Shown: positions 46,677 through 55,434 of the stretch, piece by piece | Layout: every line of letters starts with the position of its first letter | Position numbering within the stretch: position 1 is the first letter of the stretch | NCBI RefSeq assembly: GCF_013410035.1 | Contig: NZ_JACCBW010000003.1 | Location: 186,001-250,000 of the forward strand | DNA length: 64,000 nt | Direction: 5' to 3' | Origin: Nocardioides cavernae | GTDB lineage: Bacteria > Actinomycetota > Actinomycetes > Propionibacteriales > Nocardioidaceae | Notes under the pieces: model-generated | What the model saw: the letters and a program-made list of their open reading frames with translations, nothing else | Told to the model about the DNA's origin: nothing | Databases searched by the model: none | Made by a program: the position numbers and the translations under genes

Positions 46677-47963
46677 TCAGCGGGGGTGTCCGCCCGGGAT
46701 CGCCACGTCGGGGTCGTAGGGCGTACGCGTGTAGACGAAGGTCGCGCACTGGAGGTTGCGGATCGCGCCGTCCGGACGTCGCACCACGTCGAGCACCTCG
46801 CCGCGGTGGTAGCCCAGCGTGCCGACCAACCGCAACCCGACCACCTCGAACCGGTCGGTGACGACGTTGCCGCGTGCCATCGACCGCAGCTCGAGGCCCT
46901 CGTTGTGCCAGCGCACGTCGTAGGCGGTGTTGCCCCAGAACCACAGGCCGGGCACGCCGTGCGCCTCCGGCGGGAGCACGATGGTCGGGCGCCACGGCGC
47001 CGGACGGGTGTCGTCGGCGTCCGGGTCCCCCTCGATGAGCGACACCGCGAGCGCGCGGGGGTCGATGCCCGTGGTGGCGTTGGTCAGCACCACGGCGCCG
47101 ATCCCGCTGTCGGGGTCGACGTGGAGGGCGGCCAGGAAGCCGGGCATCGACCCGTTGTGGCCGACGAGGCGGCCGCCGGGGTGCATGCCGAGCATGAGGC
47201 CGAGCCCGTAGTCGTCCGTCACCGGCTGCCGCATCTCCTCCAGCGTGGCCGGGGCGAGGACGTCGGGGCGCGAGCCGCCGAGGACCTGGCCCCACGTGAC
47301 GAGGTCGGCGAGCGTGGACCAGAGCTGGCCGGCGGGCGCCATCGCGCCGGTGTCGGCCAGCGGCTCGTGGACCCGGATGCCGGTGAAGTGGTCGACGCTC
47401 CACCCCGGCTGCGCGCCGGGCCGCGGCAGGTAGGACGTCGCCCGCATCCCGAGCGGCTGCAGGAGCCGCTCGGCGACCAGGACCCGCCACGGCGCCCCCG
47501 TCCTGCGCGCGACCACCTCGCCGAGGAGCGCGTAGCCGAGGTTGGAGTAGTGGAACAGCTCCCCCGGCCCGGCGACGCGGCCGCTGCCGTCGTTGGCGCG
47601 GGCGAGGGCGGTGAAGTCGCCCCCGCGGGTGCGCTCCCACCACTCGCCGCGCGGCTCGCTCTGCATCCCCGACGTGTGGGCGAGCGCGTCCCGCACCGTC
47701 ACCTCGCCGTACCCCACGTCCCCGAGGTGCCTCGACAGCGGGTCGTCGAGGTCGAGCAGCCCGGCGTCGCGCGCCTGCATCACGAGGACCGCCGTCAGCG
47801 TCTTGGTGATCGAGCCGATGCGGTACTGCCCGTCGAGCCCGGGTGCGTCACCGGCGCCGCCGGCCCACACCGCGCCGTAGCGGTCGAGGACCGCGCCGAC
47901 CACGGAGGTGAGCCGCCCCTCGGCCTGGGCGACGTCGAGCAGGCGCTGGCGCTGGTCGCTCAT
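46677..47963 (-). CDS. Serine hydrolase of the beta-lactamase (class C-like) family
   Basis: A 428-residue penicillin-binding-like hydrolase. The nucleophile motif SxxK is in GSITKT (about 51-56), YSN at about 139-141, and HNGS replaces KTG (about 268). A C-terminal 100-residue beta domain follows. No signal peptide is visible, so it is more likely a cytoplasmic esterase or peptidase than a secreted beta-lactamase. Lone gene in an otherwise co-directed region. Substrate unknown. Confidence 0.85.
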   Translation of the reverse strand: MSDQRQRLLDVAQAEGRLTSVVGAVLDRYGAVWAGGAGDAPGLDGQYRIGSITKTLTAVLVMQARDAGLLDLDDPLSRHLGDVGYGEVTVRDALAHTSGMQSEPRGEWWERTRGGDFTALARANDGSGRVAGPGELFHYSNLGYALLGEVVARRTGAPWRVLVAERLLQPLGMRATSYLPRPGAQPGWSVDHFTGIRVHEPLADTGAMAPAGQLWSTLADLVTWGQVLGGSRPDVLAPATLEEMRQPVTDDYGLGLMLGMHPGGRLVGHNGSMPGFLAALHVDPDSGIGAVVLTNATTGIDPRALAVSLIEGDPDADDTRPAPWRPTIVLPPEAHGVPGLWFWGNTAYDVRWHNEGLELRSMARGNVVTDRFEVVGLRLVGTLGYHRGEVLDVVRRPDGAIRNLQCATFVYTRTPYDPDVAIPGGHPR

Positions 47964-47997
47964 GACCGCACCCTAGGACGTACGGCCCTCCTCACGC

Positions 47998-50895
47998 TCA
48001 GCTGTCGGCGAACGCCTCCGGCGGCGGGCAGGCGCAGACCAGGTTGCGGTCGCCGTACGCCTGGTCGATCCGGGCGACGGGAGGCCAGTACTTGTCGGGG
48101 TCGACGCCCTGCGGGAAGACGGCCACCTCGCGGGAGTAGGGCCGCTCCCACTCACCGACGAGCGCGCGTGCGGTGTGCGGGGCGCGGCGCAGCGGGGAGT
48201 CCTCCGGCGTCCACTCGCCCGCCTCGACGCGAGCGATCTCGCCGCGGATCGCGATCATCGCGTCGCAGAAGCGGTCGATCTCCGCGAGGTCCTCGGACTC
48301 GGTGGGCTCGACCATGAGGGTGCCGGCGACGGGGAACGACATGGTCGGGGCGTGGAAGCCGTAGTCCACGAGGCGCTTGGCGACGTCGTCGACGCTGACG
48401 CCGCTGGCCTTGGAGATGCCGCGCAGGTCGAGGATGCACTCGTGGGCCACGAGGTCGCCGTGGCCGCGGTAGAGCACCGGGAAGTGCTCGTCGAGCCGGT
48501 GGGCGATGTAGTTGGCCGACAGCACCGCCACGGCGGTCGCCCGGGTCAGGCCCGCGGCGCCCATCATCCGGATGTAGGCCCACGTGATGGGCAGGATCCC
48601 CGCCGAGCCGTAGGGGGCCGCGCTGATCGCGCCGATGCCGTGGCGCTTGTCGGACTCCGGGTGCGCCTCGTGCGAGGGCAGGTACGGCGCCAGGTGGGCG
48701 CGCACGGCGACCGGTCCGACGCCCGGGCCGCCGCCACCGTGCGGGATGCAGAACGTCTTGTGCAGGTTGAGGTGCGAGACGTCGCCGCCGAACTCGCCCG
48801 GCCGCGCGTGGCCGAGCAGGGCGTTGAGGTTCGCACCGTCGACGTAGACCTGACCGCCGTGGTCGTGGACGATCTTGCACAGGTCGGTGATCGAGTCCTC
48901 GTAGGCGCCGTGCGTCGAGGGGTAGGTCACCATGATCGCGGCCAGCGTCTCGGCGTGCTGGTCGCACTTCGCCAGCAGGTCGTCGAGGTCGACCGAGCCG
49001 TCCTCGGAGGCCTTGACCACGACGACCTTCATCCCGGCCATCACCGCGGACGCGGCGTTGGTGCCGTGGGCGGACGACGGGATCAGGCACACGTTGCGAC
49101 CGCCGTCGCCGTTGGCCAGGTGGTAGCCACGGATCGCGAGCAGGCCGGCCAGCTCGCCCTGCGACCCCGCGTTGGGCTGCACGGACACGGTGTCGTAGCC
49201 GGTGACCTCGGCGAGCCAGCGCTCGACGTCGTCGACGAGCTCGCGGTAGCCGGTGGCGTCCTGGGCGGGTGCGAACGGGTGGAGGTCGGCGAACCCCGGC
49301 AGGCTGACCGGCTCCATCTCGGTGGTGGCGTTGAGCTTCATCGTGCACGATCCCAGCGGGATCATGCCGCGGTCCAGGGCGTAGTCGCGGGCCGAGAGCC
49401 GGTGCAGGTAGCGCAGCATCTGCGTCTCGCTGTGGTGGGAGTTGAAGACCTCGTGGGTGAGGAAGTCGGTGCTGCGGCGCAGGCCCTCCGGCAGGCCGGA
49501 CGCGGCGTCGTCGACCGCGGTCACGCCGAAGGCCCTCAGCACGGCGGCGACCGTCGAGGGGCTGGTGCGCTCCGACGTCGACAGGCCCACGTGGTCCTCG
49601 TCGATCAGGCGCAGGTGCAGCCCGACCTGGCGGGCCGCGGCGACGACGTCGCCCGCGCGGCCCGGGACGGCCACGGTGAGGGTGTCGAACCAGGTGTCGT
49701 TGACGACCTCCGCTCCCCCGGCCCGCAGCGCGGCCGCGATCCGGCTGGCGTGGTCGTGGGTGCGCCGAGCGATCCGACGCAGCCCGTCGGGACCGTGGTA
49801 GACGGCGTACATCGACGCCACGACGGCGAGCAGCACCTGCGCGGTGCAGATGTTGGACGTCGCCTTGTCGCGACGGATGTGCTGCTCGCGGGTCTGCAGG
49901 GCGAGCCGGTACGCCGGCCGCCCCTCCGCGTCGACGGAGACACCGACCAGGCGGCCCGGGAGGTGGCGCTCGAGTCCTGCGGACACGGACATGAAGCCGG
50001 CGTGGGGGCCGCCGTAGAACAGCGGCACGCCGAAGCGCTGCGACGAGCCGACCACGACGTCGGCGCCGAAGGTGCCGGGCGCCTCGAGCAGCGCGAGCGC
50101 CAGGAGGTCGGCGGCGACCACGGCCAGCGCACCGCGCTCGTGCGCGGCGTCGATGACCGGTCGGGGGTCGCGGACCCGGCCGGAGGCCCCGGGGAACTGC
50201 ACGAGCACGCCGGACAGGTCGCCCTCGGGCAGGCCGTCGTCGAGGTCGGCGACGACGACCTCGATCCCCATCCCCGCGGCCCGGGTGCGGACCACGTCGA
50301 TGGTCTGCGGGAGGGCGTCGGCGTCGACGACGAAGGGGCCGGACGCGGTGCGCTGCGCGCGGCGTACGAGGGTCATCGCCTCCGCGGCGGCGGTGCCCTC
50401 GTCGAGGAGCGACGCGTTGGCCGTGGGCAGGCCGGTCAGGTCTGCCACGACGGTCTGGAAGTTGAGCAGCGCCTCGAGCCGGCCCTGGGAGATCTCGGGC
50501 TGGTAGGGCGTGTAGGCGGTGTACCAGGAGGGGTCCTCCAGCACGTTGCGCCGGATGACGGGCGGCGTGATCGTGGCGTGGTAGCCGAGGCCGATCATCG
50601 CCTCGGCCGGACGGTTCTGCGACGCGAGCGTGCGCAGCGCGCGGGCGGTGGCCTCCTCGTCGAGGGGGTCGGGGAGGTCGAGGGCCGCGGCCGTGCGGAT
50701 GCCACCGGGCACGGCTGCCGCCATGAGCGACTCCAGCGACTCGTGGCCGATCGCGTCGAGCATGTGTGCCACGGCGGCGTCGTCGGGTCCGATGTGGCGG
50801 GCGACGAACTCGCCGAGCGCCGACGCGTCGTGCGACGTCTCGGGCGAGGGGGTGGCGTCAGGGCTCACAACGGGGGTGGCGTCCGGCACGGGCAC
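47998..50895 (-). CDS. gcvP: Glycine dehydrogenase (aminomethyl-transferring), P protein
   Basis: A 965-residue fused P protein of the glycine cleavage system. It decarboxylates glycine using PLP and passes the aminomethyl group to lipoyl-GcvH. The PLP lysine is in [18 protein letters not shown], in the C-terminal half. N-terminal landmarks are [17 protein letters not shown] and [16 protein letters not shown]. The start is GTG 50895 with AAGGAG. Expression is under the glycine riboswitch just upstream. gcvH lies 3 kb away; gcvT is not in the window. Confidence 0.97.
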   Translation of the reverse strand: MPVPDATPVVSPDATPSPETSHDASALGEFVARHIGPDDAAVAHMLDAIGHESLESLMAAAVPGGIRTAAALDLPDPLDEEATARALRTLASQNRPAEAMIGLGYHATITPPVIRRNVLEDPSWYTAYTPYQPEISQGRLEALLNFQTVVADLTGLPTANASLLDEGTAAAEAMTLVRRAQRTASGPFVVDADALPQTIDVVRTRAAGMGIEVVVADLDDGLPEGDLSGVLVQFPGASGRVRDPRPVIDAAHERGALAVVAADLLALALLEAPGTFGADVVVGSSQRFGVPLFYGGPHAGFMSVSAGLERHLPGRLVGVSVDAEGRPAYRLALQTREQHIRRDKATSNICTAQVLLAVVASMYAVYHGPDGLRRIARRTHDHASRIAAALRAGGAEVVNDTWFDTLTVAVPGRAGDVVAAARQVGLHLRLIDEDHVGLSTSERTSPSTVAAVLRAFGVTAVDDAASGLPEGLRRSTDFLTHEVFNSHHSETQMLRYLHRLSARDYALDRGMIPLGSCTMKLNATTEMEPVSLPGFADLHPFAPAQDATGYRELVDDVERWLAEVTGYDTVSVQPNAGSQGELAGLLAIRGYHLANGDGGRNVCLIPSSAHGTNAASAVMAGMKVVVVKASEDGSVDLDDLLAKCDQHAETLAAIMVTYPSTHGAYEDSITDLCKIVHDHGGQVYVDGANLNALLGHARPGEFGGDVSHLNLHKTFCIPHGGGGPGVGPVAVRAHLAPYLPSHEAHPESDKRHGIGAISAAPYGSAGILPITWAYIRMMGAAGLTRATAVAVLSANYIAHRLDEHFPVLYRGHGDLVAHECILDLRGISKASGVSVDDVAKRLVDYGFHAPTMSFPVAGTLMVEPTESEDLAEIDRFCDAMIAIRGEIARVEAGEWTPEDSPLRRAPHTARALVGEWERPYSREVAVFPQGVDPDKYWPPVARIDQAYGDRNLVCACPPPEAFADS

Positions 50896-50947
50896 TCCTT
50901 GAGGTCACTCGGATGACCTCCCCTCTGTCAGCCGGGAGGCCTCCAGA

Positions 50948-51065
50948 GTGCCAACCCGTGCGGTCCTGGATGCCTGAGAGGTTCCGGGAGGATTTGCCCC
51001 TTCGGCGCACTGCGACCCGTCCGGAGGACCTGCCGCAACGACTCTCCCGCACGGGATGTCGGCAC
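50948..51065 (-). ncRNA. Glycine riboswitch, single aptamer, controlling gcvP
   Basis: On the minus strand the aptamer shows GGGAGAG (51049-51043), GCGCCGAAGGGGCAAATCC and CCTCTCAGGCATCCAGGAC, the conserved glycine-aptamer blocks. P1 is a perfect nine-base pair CCCGTGCGG/CCGCACGGG (51055-51047 with 50963-50955). An outer helix GTGCCGAC/GTTGGCAC brackets it. Only one aptamer is seen. A GAGGTCA/TGACCTC hairpin lies between it and the AAGGAG ribosome site, as the likely expression platform. Located 53 bases before gcvP. Confidence 0.92.
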
Positions 51066-51153
51066 CCGCAGTTTAGCGACCCGCCGCAGAAATGCGTGAA
51101 GCCGCCCGGTGGCCGGGCGGCTTCAGCGCGAAGGATCGGGTGGTGTCGGGGTG

Positions 51154-51765
51154 TCAGCCGGTCTGGCGGGCGGCACGTCGGGCCGCGAGCTCGTCGCCCG
51201 GGACCTCGGCGCCGGGCTCCGCGGCGGTGCGCTCCGACGGCAGCTCGGCGAGGGTGCCCTCGATCTCGCGCCACACGCCGCCGATGGCGATGCCGAAGAC
51301 GCCCTGGCCGCCCTGCAGGAGGTCGATGACCTCGTCGTTGCTGGTGCACTCGTAGACGGACGCGCCGTCGCTCATGAGCGTCACGCGCGTCAGGTCGTCG
51401 GTGCCGCGCTCGCGCAGGTGCGCCGTGGCGGTGCGGATCTGCTGCAGCGAGATCCCGGCGTCCAGCAGGCGCTTGACGACCTTGAGGATCAGGATGTCGC
51501 GGAAGGAGTAGAGCCGCTGCGAGCCGGAGCCGGCGGCGCCGCGCACGCTCGGCTCGACGAGCCCCGTGCGTGCCCAGTAGTCGAGCTGGCGGTAGGTGAT
51601 GCCGGCGGCGTTGCACGCGGTCGGACCGCGGTAGCCGGTGTCGCTCGGCAGCGGGGAGACGTCGTCGTCGAACAGCAGTCCCTGCTCCTCGGCGAGGCCC
51701 GCCGCCTCGGCAGCAGCCGCCATCTCGGCGCGGTCGGCGCCGTGCTCGTTCTCGTTGCTACCCAC
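51154..51765 (-). CDS. MerR family transcriptional regulator
   Basis: A 203-residue MerR-type regulator (Rv1830-like by position). The DNA-binding region (about 45-115) has GITYRQLDYWARTGLVEPS, then SQRLYSFRDILILKVVKRLLDAGISLQQIRTA. A C-terminal domain of about 80 residues contains GVFGIAIGGVWREIEGTL. There is no metal-binding cysteine set. Located next to gcvP and the bifunctional nuclease gene, as in mycobacteria. A palindrome in the 204-bp upstream gap is a candidate binding site. Confidence 0.88.
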   Translation of the reverse strand: MGSNENEHGADRAEMAAAAEAAGLAEEQGLLFDDDVSPLPSDTGYRGPTACNAAGITYRQLDYWARTGLVEPSVRGAAGSGSQRLYSFRDILILKVVKRLLDAGISLQQIRTATAHLRERGTDDLTRVTLMSDGASVYECTSNDEVIDLLQGGQGVFGIAIGGVWREIEGTLAELPSERTAAEPGAEVPGDELAARRAARQTG

Positions 51766-51927
51766 AGTGACCCTCCAGGTCAGTTCCTCCGCTGAGCGGT
51801 AACTCCTGGGGGAAGGGCCCGCCCGGGAGCCGGAGATCCGACAACCACAGCGGTGGAGTTACAACAGAGACAGTTCAAGGTAAGCCCGGGAGGGGAGGTT
51901 GTCCATCCACGGGGCGGCGTGTCGCAA

Positions 51928-51950
51928 ACCCTCAACCTCAGGTTGAGGGT
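51928..51950. promoter_or_regulatory. 11-1-11 palindrome upstream of MerR gene
   Basis: ACCCTCAACCT, one base, then AGGTTGAGGGT: perfect 11-bp arms with a one-base centre. The tight centre argues for a protein-binding site, typical of MerR dimers, over a transcript hairpin. It lies 163 bases before the MerR start and 20 bases past the nuclease gene stop. A related sequence precedes the FHA gene. Confidence 0.55.
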
Positions 51951-51969
51951 GAGCGTTCGTCGCCAGTGC

Positions 51970-52437
51970 TCAGGGCGACTCGAAGTCGTCCGGGGAGACG
52001 TGGTCGAGGAACTCGCGGAAGCGCTCGACCTCGTCCTCCTGCTCGGCGGGGACGGCCAGGCCGGCCTCCTCGAGCACCGACTCGGCGCACAGGATCCGGG
52101 TGCCGGTGCGCAGGGCGAGCGCGATCGAGTCGGAGGGGCGCGCGTCGACCTCGGCACCTCCGTCGAAGACGAGCCGGGCGAAGAACACCCGGTCCTGCAT
52201 GTCGGTGATGCGCACCTCGTCGAGGCGCTGGCCGGTGGCCGCGAGCACGTCGCGCATCAGGTCGTGCGTCAACGGCCGCGGCGGGGTGACTCCCTGCTGC
52301 GCGAACGCGATCGCGGTGGCCTCCACCGCCCCGATCCAGATCGGGAGGTAGCGCTCCCCTGTCACCTCGCGCAGCAGCACGATCGGCTGGTTGGAGGGCA
52401 TCTCGACGCGGACTCCGACGACGTCCATTTCGCGCAT
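51970..52437 (-). CDS. Bifunctional nuclease family protein (DUF151)
   Basis: A 155-residue protein of the DUF151/bifunctional nuclease family: MDVVGVRVEMPSNQPIVLLREVTGERYLPIWIGAVEATAIAFA is the N-terminal signature, followed by RPLTHDLMRDVLAATG. The C-terminal part holds RPSDSIALALRTGTRI. Plant and bacterial members are reported to have DNase and RNase activity. It sits between the two MerR genes, as in the mycobacterial Rv1829 locus. Confidence 0.9.
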   Translation of the reverse strand: MREMDVVGVRVEMPSNQPIVLLREVTGERYLPIWIGAVEATAIAFAQQGVTPPRPLTHDLMRDVLAATGQRLDEVRITDMQDRVFFARLVFDGGAEVDARPSDSIALALRTGTRILCAESVLEEAGLAVPAEQEDEVERFREFLDHVSPDDFESP

Positions 52438-52480
52438 GGCCCCACCCTACTCAGACCCCCTGACCGCTCCGGGGGCCGCG

Positions 52481-53221
52481 TCACCCTCGGTCGAGGCCGA
52501 CCTTGACGAGCGTGGCGTGGAGGCGGACCGACAGCGCGGCGATCTCGGCGGTGGCGTCCTCGGCACGCCCGCGCGCGGCCGCGTCGCGACCCCGGGCGAG
52601 GGGGGCGACGACCTGCTGGACCAGGCCCACCTCGCGGTCGGCGGCGGTCTTGAACGCCCGCAGGTGGCGTGGTTCGAAGCCGAAGTCGGCCAGCTCCCTG
52701 GCCGTCTGCGCCACGACGAGCGCGTCGCTGTCGAAGTGGCCGGTCCCGGTGCGCGCCTGCACGAGGCCGTACTGCTCGAGCTGGCCGAGCAGGTCCTCGG
52801 AGATCTCGGCGACCTTGAGCAGCTCGCGCCGCGACAGGCGCAGGTCGCTGGTGCGGCGGAACGACTCGGGGCTCGGCAGCCCGTCGGAGCTCAGCGCCAC
52901 CTTGGGCACCGTCGGGACCACCGACTCGATCGCCGGCGGCTCGAGGCCGCGGTCGATGGCGTCGAGGTGGTCTCCGATCACCTTGAGCGGCAGGTAGTGG
53001 TCGCGCTGCATCAGCAGGATGTAGCGCAGCCGGGCCACGTCGTCCCCGGAGAACTTGCGGTAGCCCGCGGCGGTGCGCTCTGGCTTGACCAGACCCTGGT
53101 CCTCCAGGAAGCGGATCTTGGGGATCGTCACGCCCGGGAAGTCCGCTCGGAGCTGGTCCAGGACCTGCCCGATGTTGTAGCGGGCGCCGCGACCCGCAGC
53201 CGAGGGCGTCGAGGCACTCAC
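52481..53221 (-). CDS. ftsR: MerR family regulator, FtsR type
   Basis: A 246-residue MerR regulator. The DNA-binding region is YNIGQVLDQLRADFPGVTIPKIRFLEDQGLVKPERTAAGYRKFSGDDVARLRYILLMQRDHYLPLKVI (about 15-82). The C-terminal half has an effector-type helical bundle (FRRTSDLRLSRRELLKVAEIS). It matches FtsR/Rv1828, which in Corynebacterium activates ftsZ and lies next to odhI, as it does here. Three bases separate it from the FHA gene stop. Confidence 0.85.
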   Translation of the reverse strand: MSASTPSAAGRGARYNIGQVLDQLRADFPGVTIPKIRFLEDQGLVKPERTAAGYRKFSGDDVARLRYILLMQRDHYLPLKVIGDHLDAIDRGLEPPAIESVVPTVPKVALSSDGLPSPESFRRTSDLRLSRRELLKVAEISEDLLGQLEQYGLVQARTGTGHFDSDALVVAQTARELADFGFEPRHLRAFKTAADREVGLVQQVVAPLARGRDAAARGRAEDATAEIAALSVRLHATLVKVGLDRG

Positions 53222-53224
53222 GGA

Positions 53225-53752
53225 TCAGCTGGCCGGGTGCGAGGAGAAGAACACGAGGCGGTACTTGCCGATCTGGACCTCGTCGCCGTCGTTGAGCTCG
53301 ACGGCGTCGATGCGGTCGCGGTTGACGTAGGTGCCGTTGAGGCTGCCGACGTCGCTGACGGAGTAGCCCGTGCCCGAACGACGGAACTCCGCGTGCCGTC
53401 GCGAGACCGTGACGTCGTCGAGGAAGATCTCGCTGTCGGGGTGCCGGCCGGCGCCGACGACCTCGGTGTCGAGGAGGAACCGGCTGCCCGCGCTGGGGCC
53501 GCGTTGCACGACGAGCAGGGCGTGGCCCTCCGGGAGGGCGTCGACGGCCGCGGCGTCGACGGGGCTCAGCTGCCGGTCGGACGACTCGCGCTGGTCGGGG
53601 GCACCGAACGTGATGGTCGCGGTGGTCTCGACCTGGCTTGGCTCGACCGGGCCGGTGCCCGCGTCCTCCCCGCCGAGCAGCTTGGTGCCGCACTGGGCAC
53701 AGAAGCGGGCATCGTCAGGGTTCTGCTTGCCACAGGCGGTGCAGAACGGCAT
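53225..53752 (-). CDS. Zinc-ribbon + FHA domain protein (GarA/OdhI-like)
   Basis: A 175-residue protein. An N-terminal zinc ribbon (C4-TA-C7, C18-AQ-C21) precedes a linker with VETTATITF (41-49), the place of the double-threonine kinase site ETTSVF in GarA/OdhI. The FHA domain follows (about 85-170: GRHPDSEIFLDD, SRRHAEFRR, SLNGTYVNRDRI). GarA/OdhI bind and inhibit 2-oxoglutarate dehydrogenase unless phosphorylated by PknB/PknG-type kinases. ATG 53752 has GAGGAG; GTG 53776 is less likely. Upstream lies AACCCTC-GGCT-GAGGGTT (near 53779-53796). Confidence 0.88.
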   Translation of the reverse strand: MPFCTACGKQNPDDARFCAQCGTKLLGGEDAGTGPVEPSQVETTATITFGAPDQRESSDRQLSPVDAAAVDALPEGHALLVVQRGPSAGSRFLLDTEVVGAGRHPDSEIFLDDVTVSRRHAEFRRSGTGYSVSDVGSLNGTYVNRDRIDAVELNDGDEVQIGKYRLVFFSSHPAS

Positions 53753-53778
53753 GGAAACTCCTCGACGGATCGACACAG

Positions 53779-53796
53779 AACCCTCAGCCGAGGGTT
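53779..53796. promoter_or_regulatory. Inverted repeat upstream of FHA gene
   Basis: AACCCTC-GGCT-GAGGGTT, 7-bp arms, about 27 bases before the start codon. Arms are shared with the longer palindrome at 51928-51950, suggesting a common regulator, plausibly one of the two MerR proteins encoded here. Confidence 0.45.
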
Positions 53797-53874
53797 GAGG
53801 TTGACGGTTGTCCCGAACCTACCAGCCCGCCGATGGGGCCGGGCAGGGATCGGGGGCGGACCGGTCGCGACGGA

Positions 53875-54261
53875 TCAGCCGTCGAGACCGGCCTGGTAGG
53901 CGGCGGCGTCCATCAGGCCGTCGACCTGGCTCGCATCGGCCACGGCGACCTCGAAGAGCCAGCCGGCCTCGTAGGGATCGCTGTTGACCAGCTCGGGGGT
54001 CGAGTCGAGCGCCGCGTTGGTCGCCACGACCTCACCGGTGACGGGTGCGTAGATGTCGCTGACGGACTTGGTCGACTCCAGCTCGCCGCAGGTCTCCCCC
54101 GCCGTCACCTGGTCGCCGACCTGCGGCAGGGAGGCGTACACGATGTCGCCGAGGGCGTCCTGCGCGAAGTCGGTGATCCCGACCCGGACCGATCCCTCGG
54201 CCTCCCCGGGCGTACGGACCCACTCGTGCTCGCTGGTGTACTTCAGGTTCTCCGGATACAC
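53875..54261 (-). CDS. gcvH: Glycine cleavage system H protein
   Basis: A 128-residue lipoyl carrier that shuttles the aminomethyl group between P and T proteins. The lipoylated lysine is in [20 protein letters not shown]. The N-terminal [16 protein letters not shown] is classic. It is 122 bp upstream of the FHA gene and 56 bp downstream of the DUF881 gene, in the same direction. Confidence 0.97.
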   Translation of the reverse strand: MYPENLKYTSEHEWVRTPGEAEGSVRVGITDFAQDALGDIVYASLPQVGDQVTAGETCGELESTKSVSDIYAPVTGEVVATNAALDSTPELVNSDPYEAGWLFEVAVADASQVDGLMDAAAYQAGLDG

Positions 54262-54317
54262 GAGGACTCCTCTGGGTGGGTGGGCCCGGGTGGGCTGGGT
54301 CGCCGATGTGCGGCAGG

Positions 54318-55109
54318 CTACTGGCCGGTGCCGAGCTCCGCATACTCCGGTCGGGGCGCGTCGCGCACACTGGTGATCTCGACCTGCTCGAGCTCCTCGA
54401 TCGTCACCGTGGCGCCGTCCTCCTGGAGGGTCTCGACGGGCCCGGTGGAGAAGGTCAGCGCCGTCTCGAGGATGTGCGGGTCGCCGATGACGTCGAGGAC
54501 GTACGGCGGCTCGAGCAGCTGGTCGTCGAGCTCGATGCCTCCGACCGCGTTCTCGAACGACGAGCTCGCCCCCATGCGGATGGAGTCGTTGAACTCCATC
54601 GACTCCGCCCCGGCGGTACGCAGCTCCTGGACCGTGTCGAGCAGCGACCCGACGGCGACCCGGCTGGTCGACTCGGTGATGGTGACGCGCAGCCCCGGAC
54701 CGGAGACCGGCACGAGGCCGGCGATGATGTTGAGGGTGCGCACGCGCTGCTCCGCCTCGTCGAGCGCGGCGGCGCGGGCCTGGCTCTCGTCGCGCAGCTC
54801 GTCACGCCGGCTCTCCAGCCGGTCCACCTCGCGCCTCGCGCGCTCCGCGGTCCCGGTGAGTCCGTCGAGGACCTGGATGAGCTCGCTCTCGCGCAGGCCG
54901 GAGTAGGTGTCGTTGGCCTGGGTGTCGCGCACCTGCACGACGAAGGCGAACCCGAGCACCGCGAGCAGCACCGCGACGACCGCCTGGCGGCGCGAGGGGC
55001 GTACGAGGGCGCGGCGCAGCCGCTCACGACCGGGCTCGTCGGGCTTCGGGGCCGGGGCCGGGCCGCCGTGCGCGTCCTGGAGGTGCGTGGGGTGGTGCCG
55101 GTCAGGCAT
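54318..55109 (-). CDS. DUF881 family membrane-anchored protein
   Basis: A 263-residue protein with a basic, proline-rich N-terminal tail, one membrane helix (about 38-58), a coiled coil (about 75-125: [35 protein letters not shown]) and the DUF881 domain ([33 protein letters not shown]). The bulk is extracytoplasmic. DUF881 genes flank sbp in all high-GC gram positives with this locus; function unknown, with a cell-envelope or division role suspected. Confidence 0.88.
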   Translation of the reverse strand: MPDRHHPTHLQDAHGGPAPAPKPDEPGRERLRRALVRPSRRQAVVAVLLAVLGFAFVVQVRDTQANDTYSGLRESELIQVLDGLTGTAERARREVDRLESRRDELRDESQARAAALDEAEQRVRTLNIIAGLVPVSGPGLRVTITESTSRVAVGSLLDTVQELRTAGAESMEFNDSIRMGASSSFENAVGGIELDDQLLEPPYVLDVIGDPHILETALTFSTGPVETLQEDGATVTIEELEQVEITSVRDAPRPEYAELGTGQ

Positions 55110-55434
55110 GGAAGACGTGCCTCCGGATGGCGGCCACGTTGGAGAAGATCCGGATGCCCAGCACGACGATGACGCCGGTGCTGAGCTGCGACCCGACCCC
55201 GAGCTGGTCGCCGAGGTAGACGATCGCGGCGGCGACGACGACGTTGGAGACGAACGAGACGACGAAGACCTTGTCGTCGAAGATGCCGTCGAGGTAGGCG
55301 CGCAGGCCGCCGAACACGGCGTCGAGCGCGGCGACGACCGCGATCGGCAGGTAGTTCTGGAGGCTGAGCGGCACGTCCGGGGCGAACACCAGCCCGGCGA
55401 CGATGCCCAGGAGCAGGCCCAGTGCGGCGATCAC
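55102..55434 (-). CDS. Small basic family protein (DUF1290)
   Basis: A 110-residue integral membrane protein. It has three hydrophobic segments (IAALGLLLGIVAGLVF, a middle one around residues 30-50, VVAAAIVYLGDQLG) and the conserved LPIAVVAALDAVFGGLRAYLDGIFDDKVFVVSFVSN. It resembles the B. subtilis Sbp protein located next to ftsA/ftsZ. It overlaps both DUF881 genes (8 bp and 4 bp), so the three are translated as a unit. Confidence 0.92.
   Translation of the reverse strand: MIAALGLLLGIVAGLVFAPDVPLSLQNYLPIAVVAALDAVFGGLRAYLDGIFDDKVFVVSFVSNVVVAAAIVYLGDQLGVGSQLSTGVIVVLGIRIFSNVAAIRRHVFHA

Noticed and set aside
51928-51950. Plain transcription terminator after the bifunctional nuclease gene
   Set aside because: A one-base centre leaves no workable loop without breaking pairs, and no T-tract follows. 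A DNA-binding site fits better, though a terminator role is not fully excluded.
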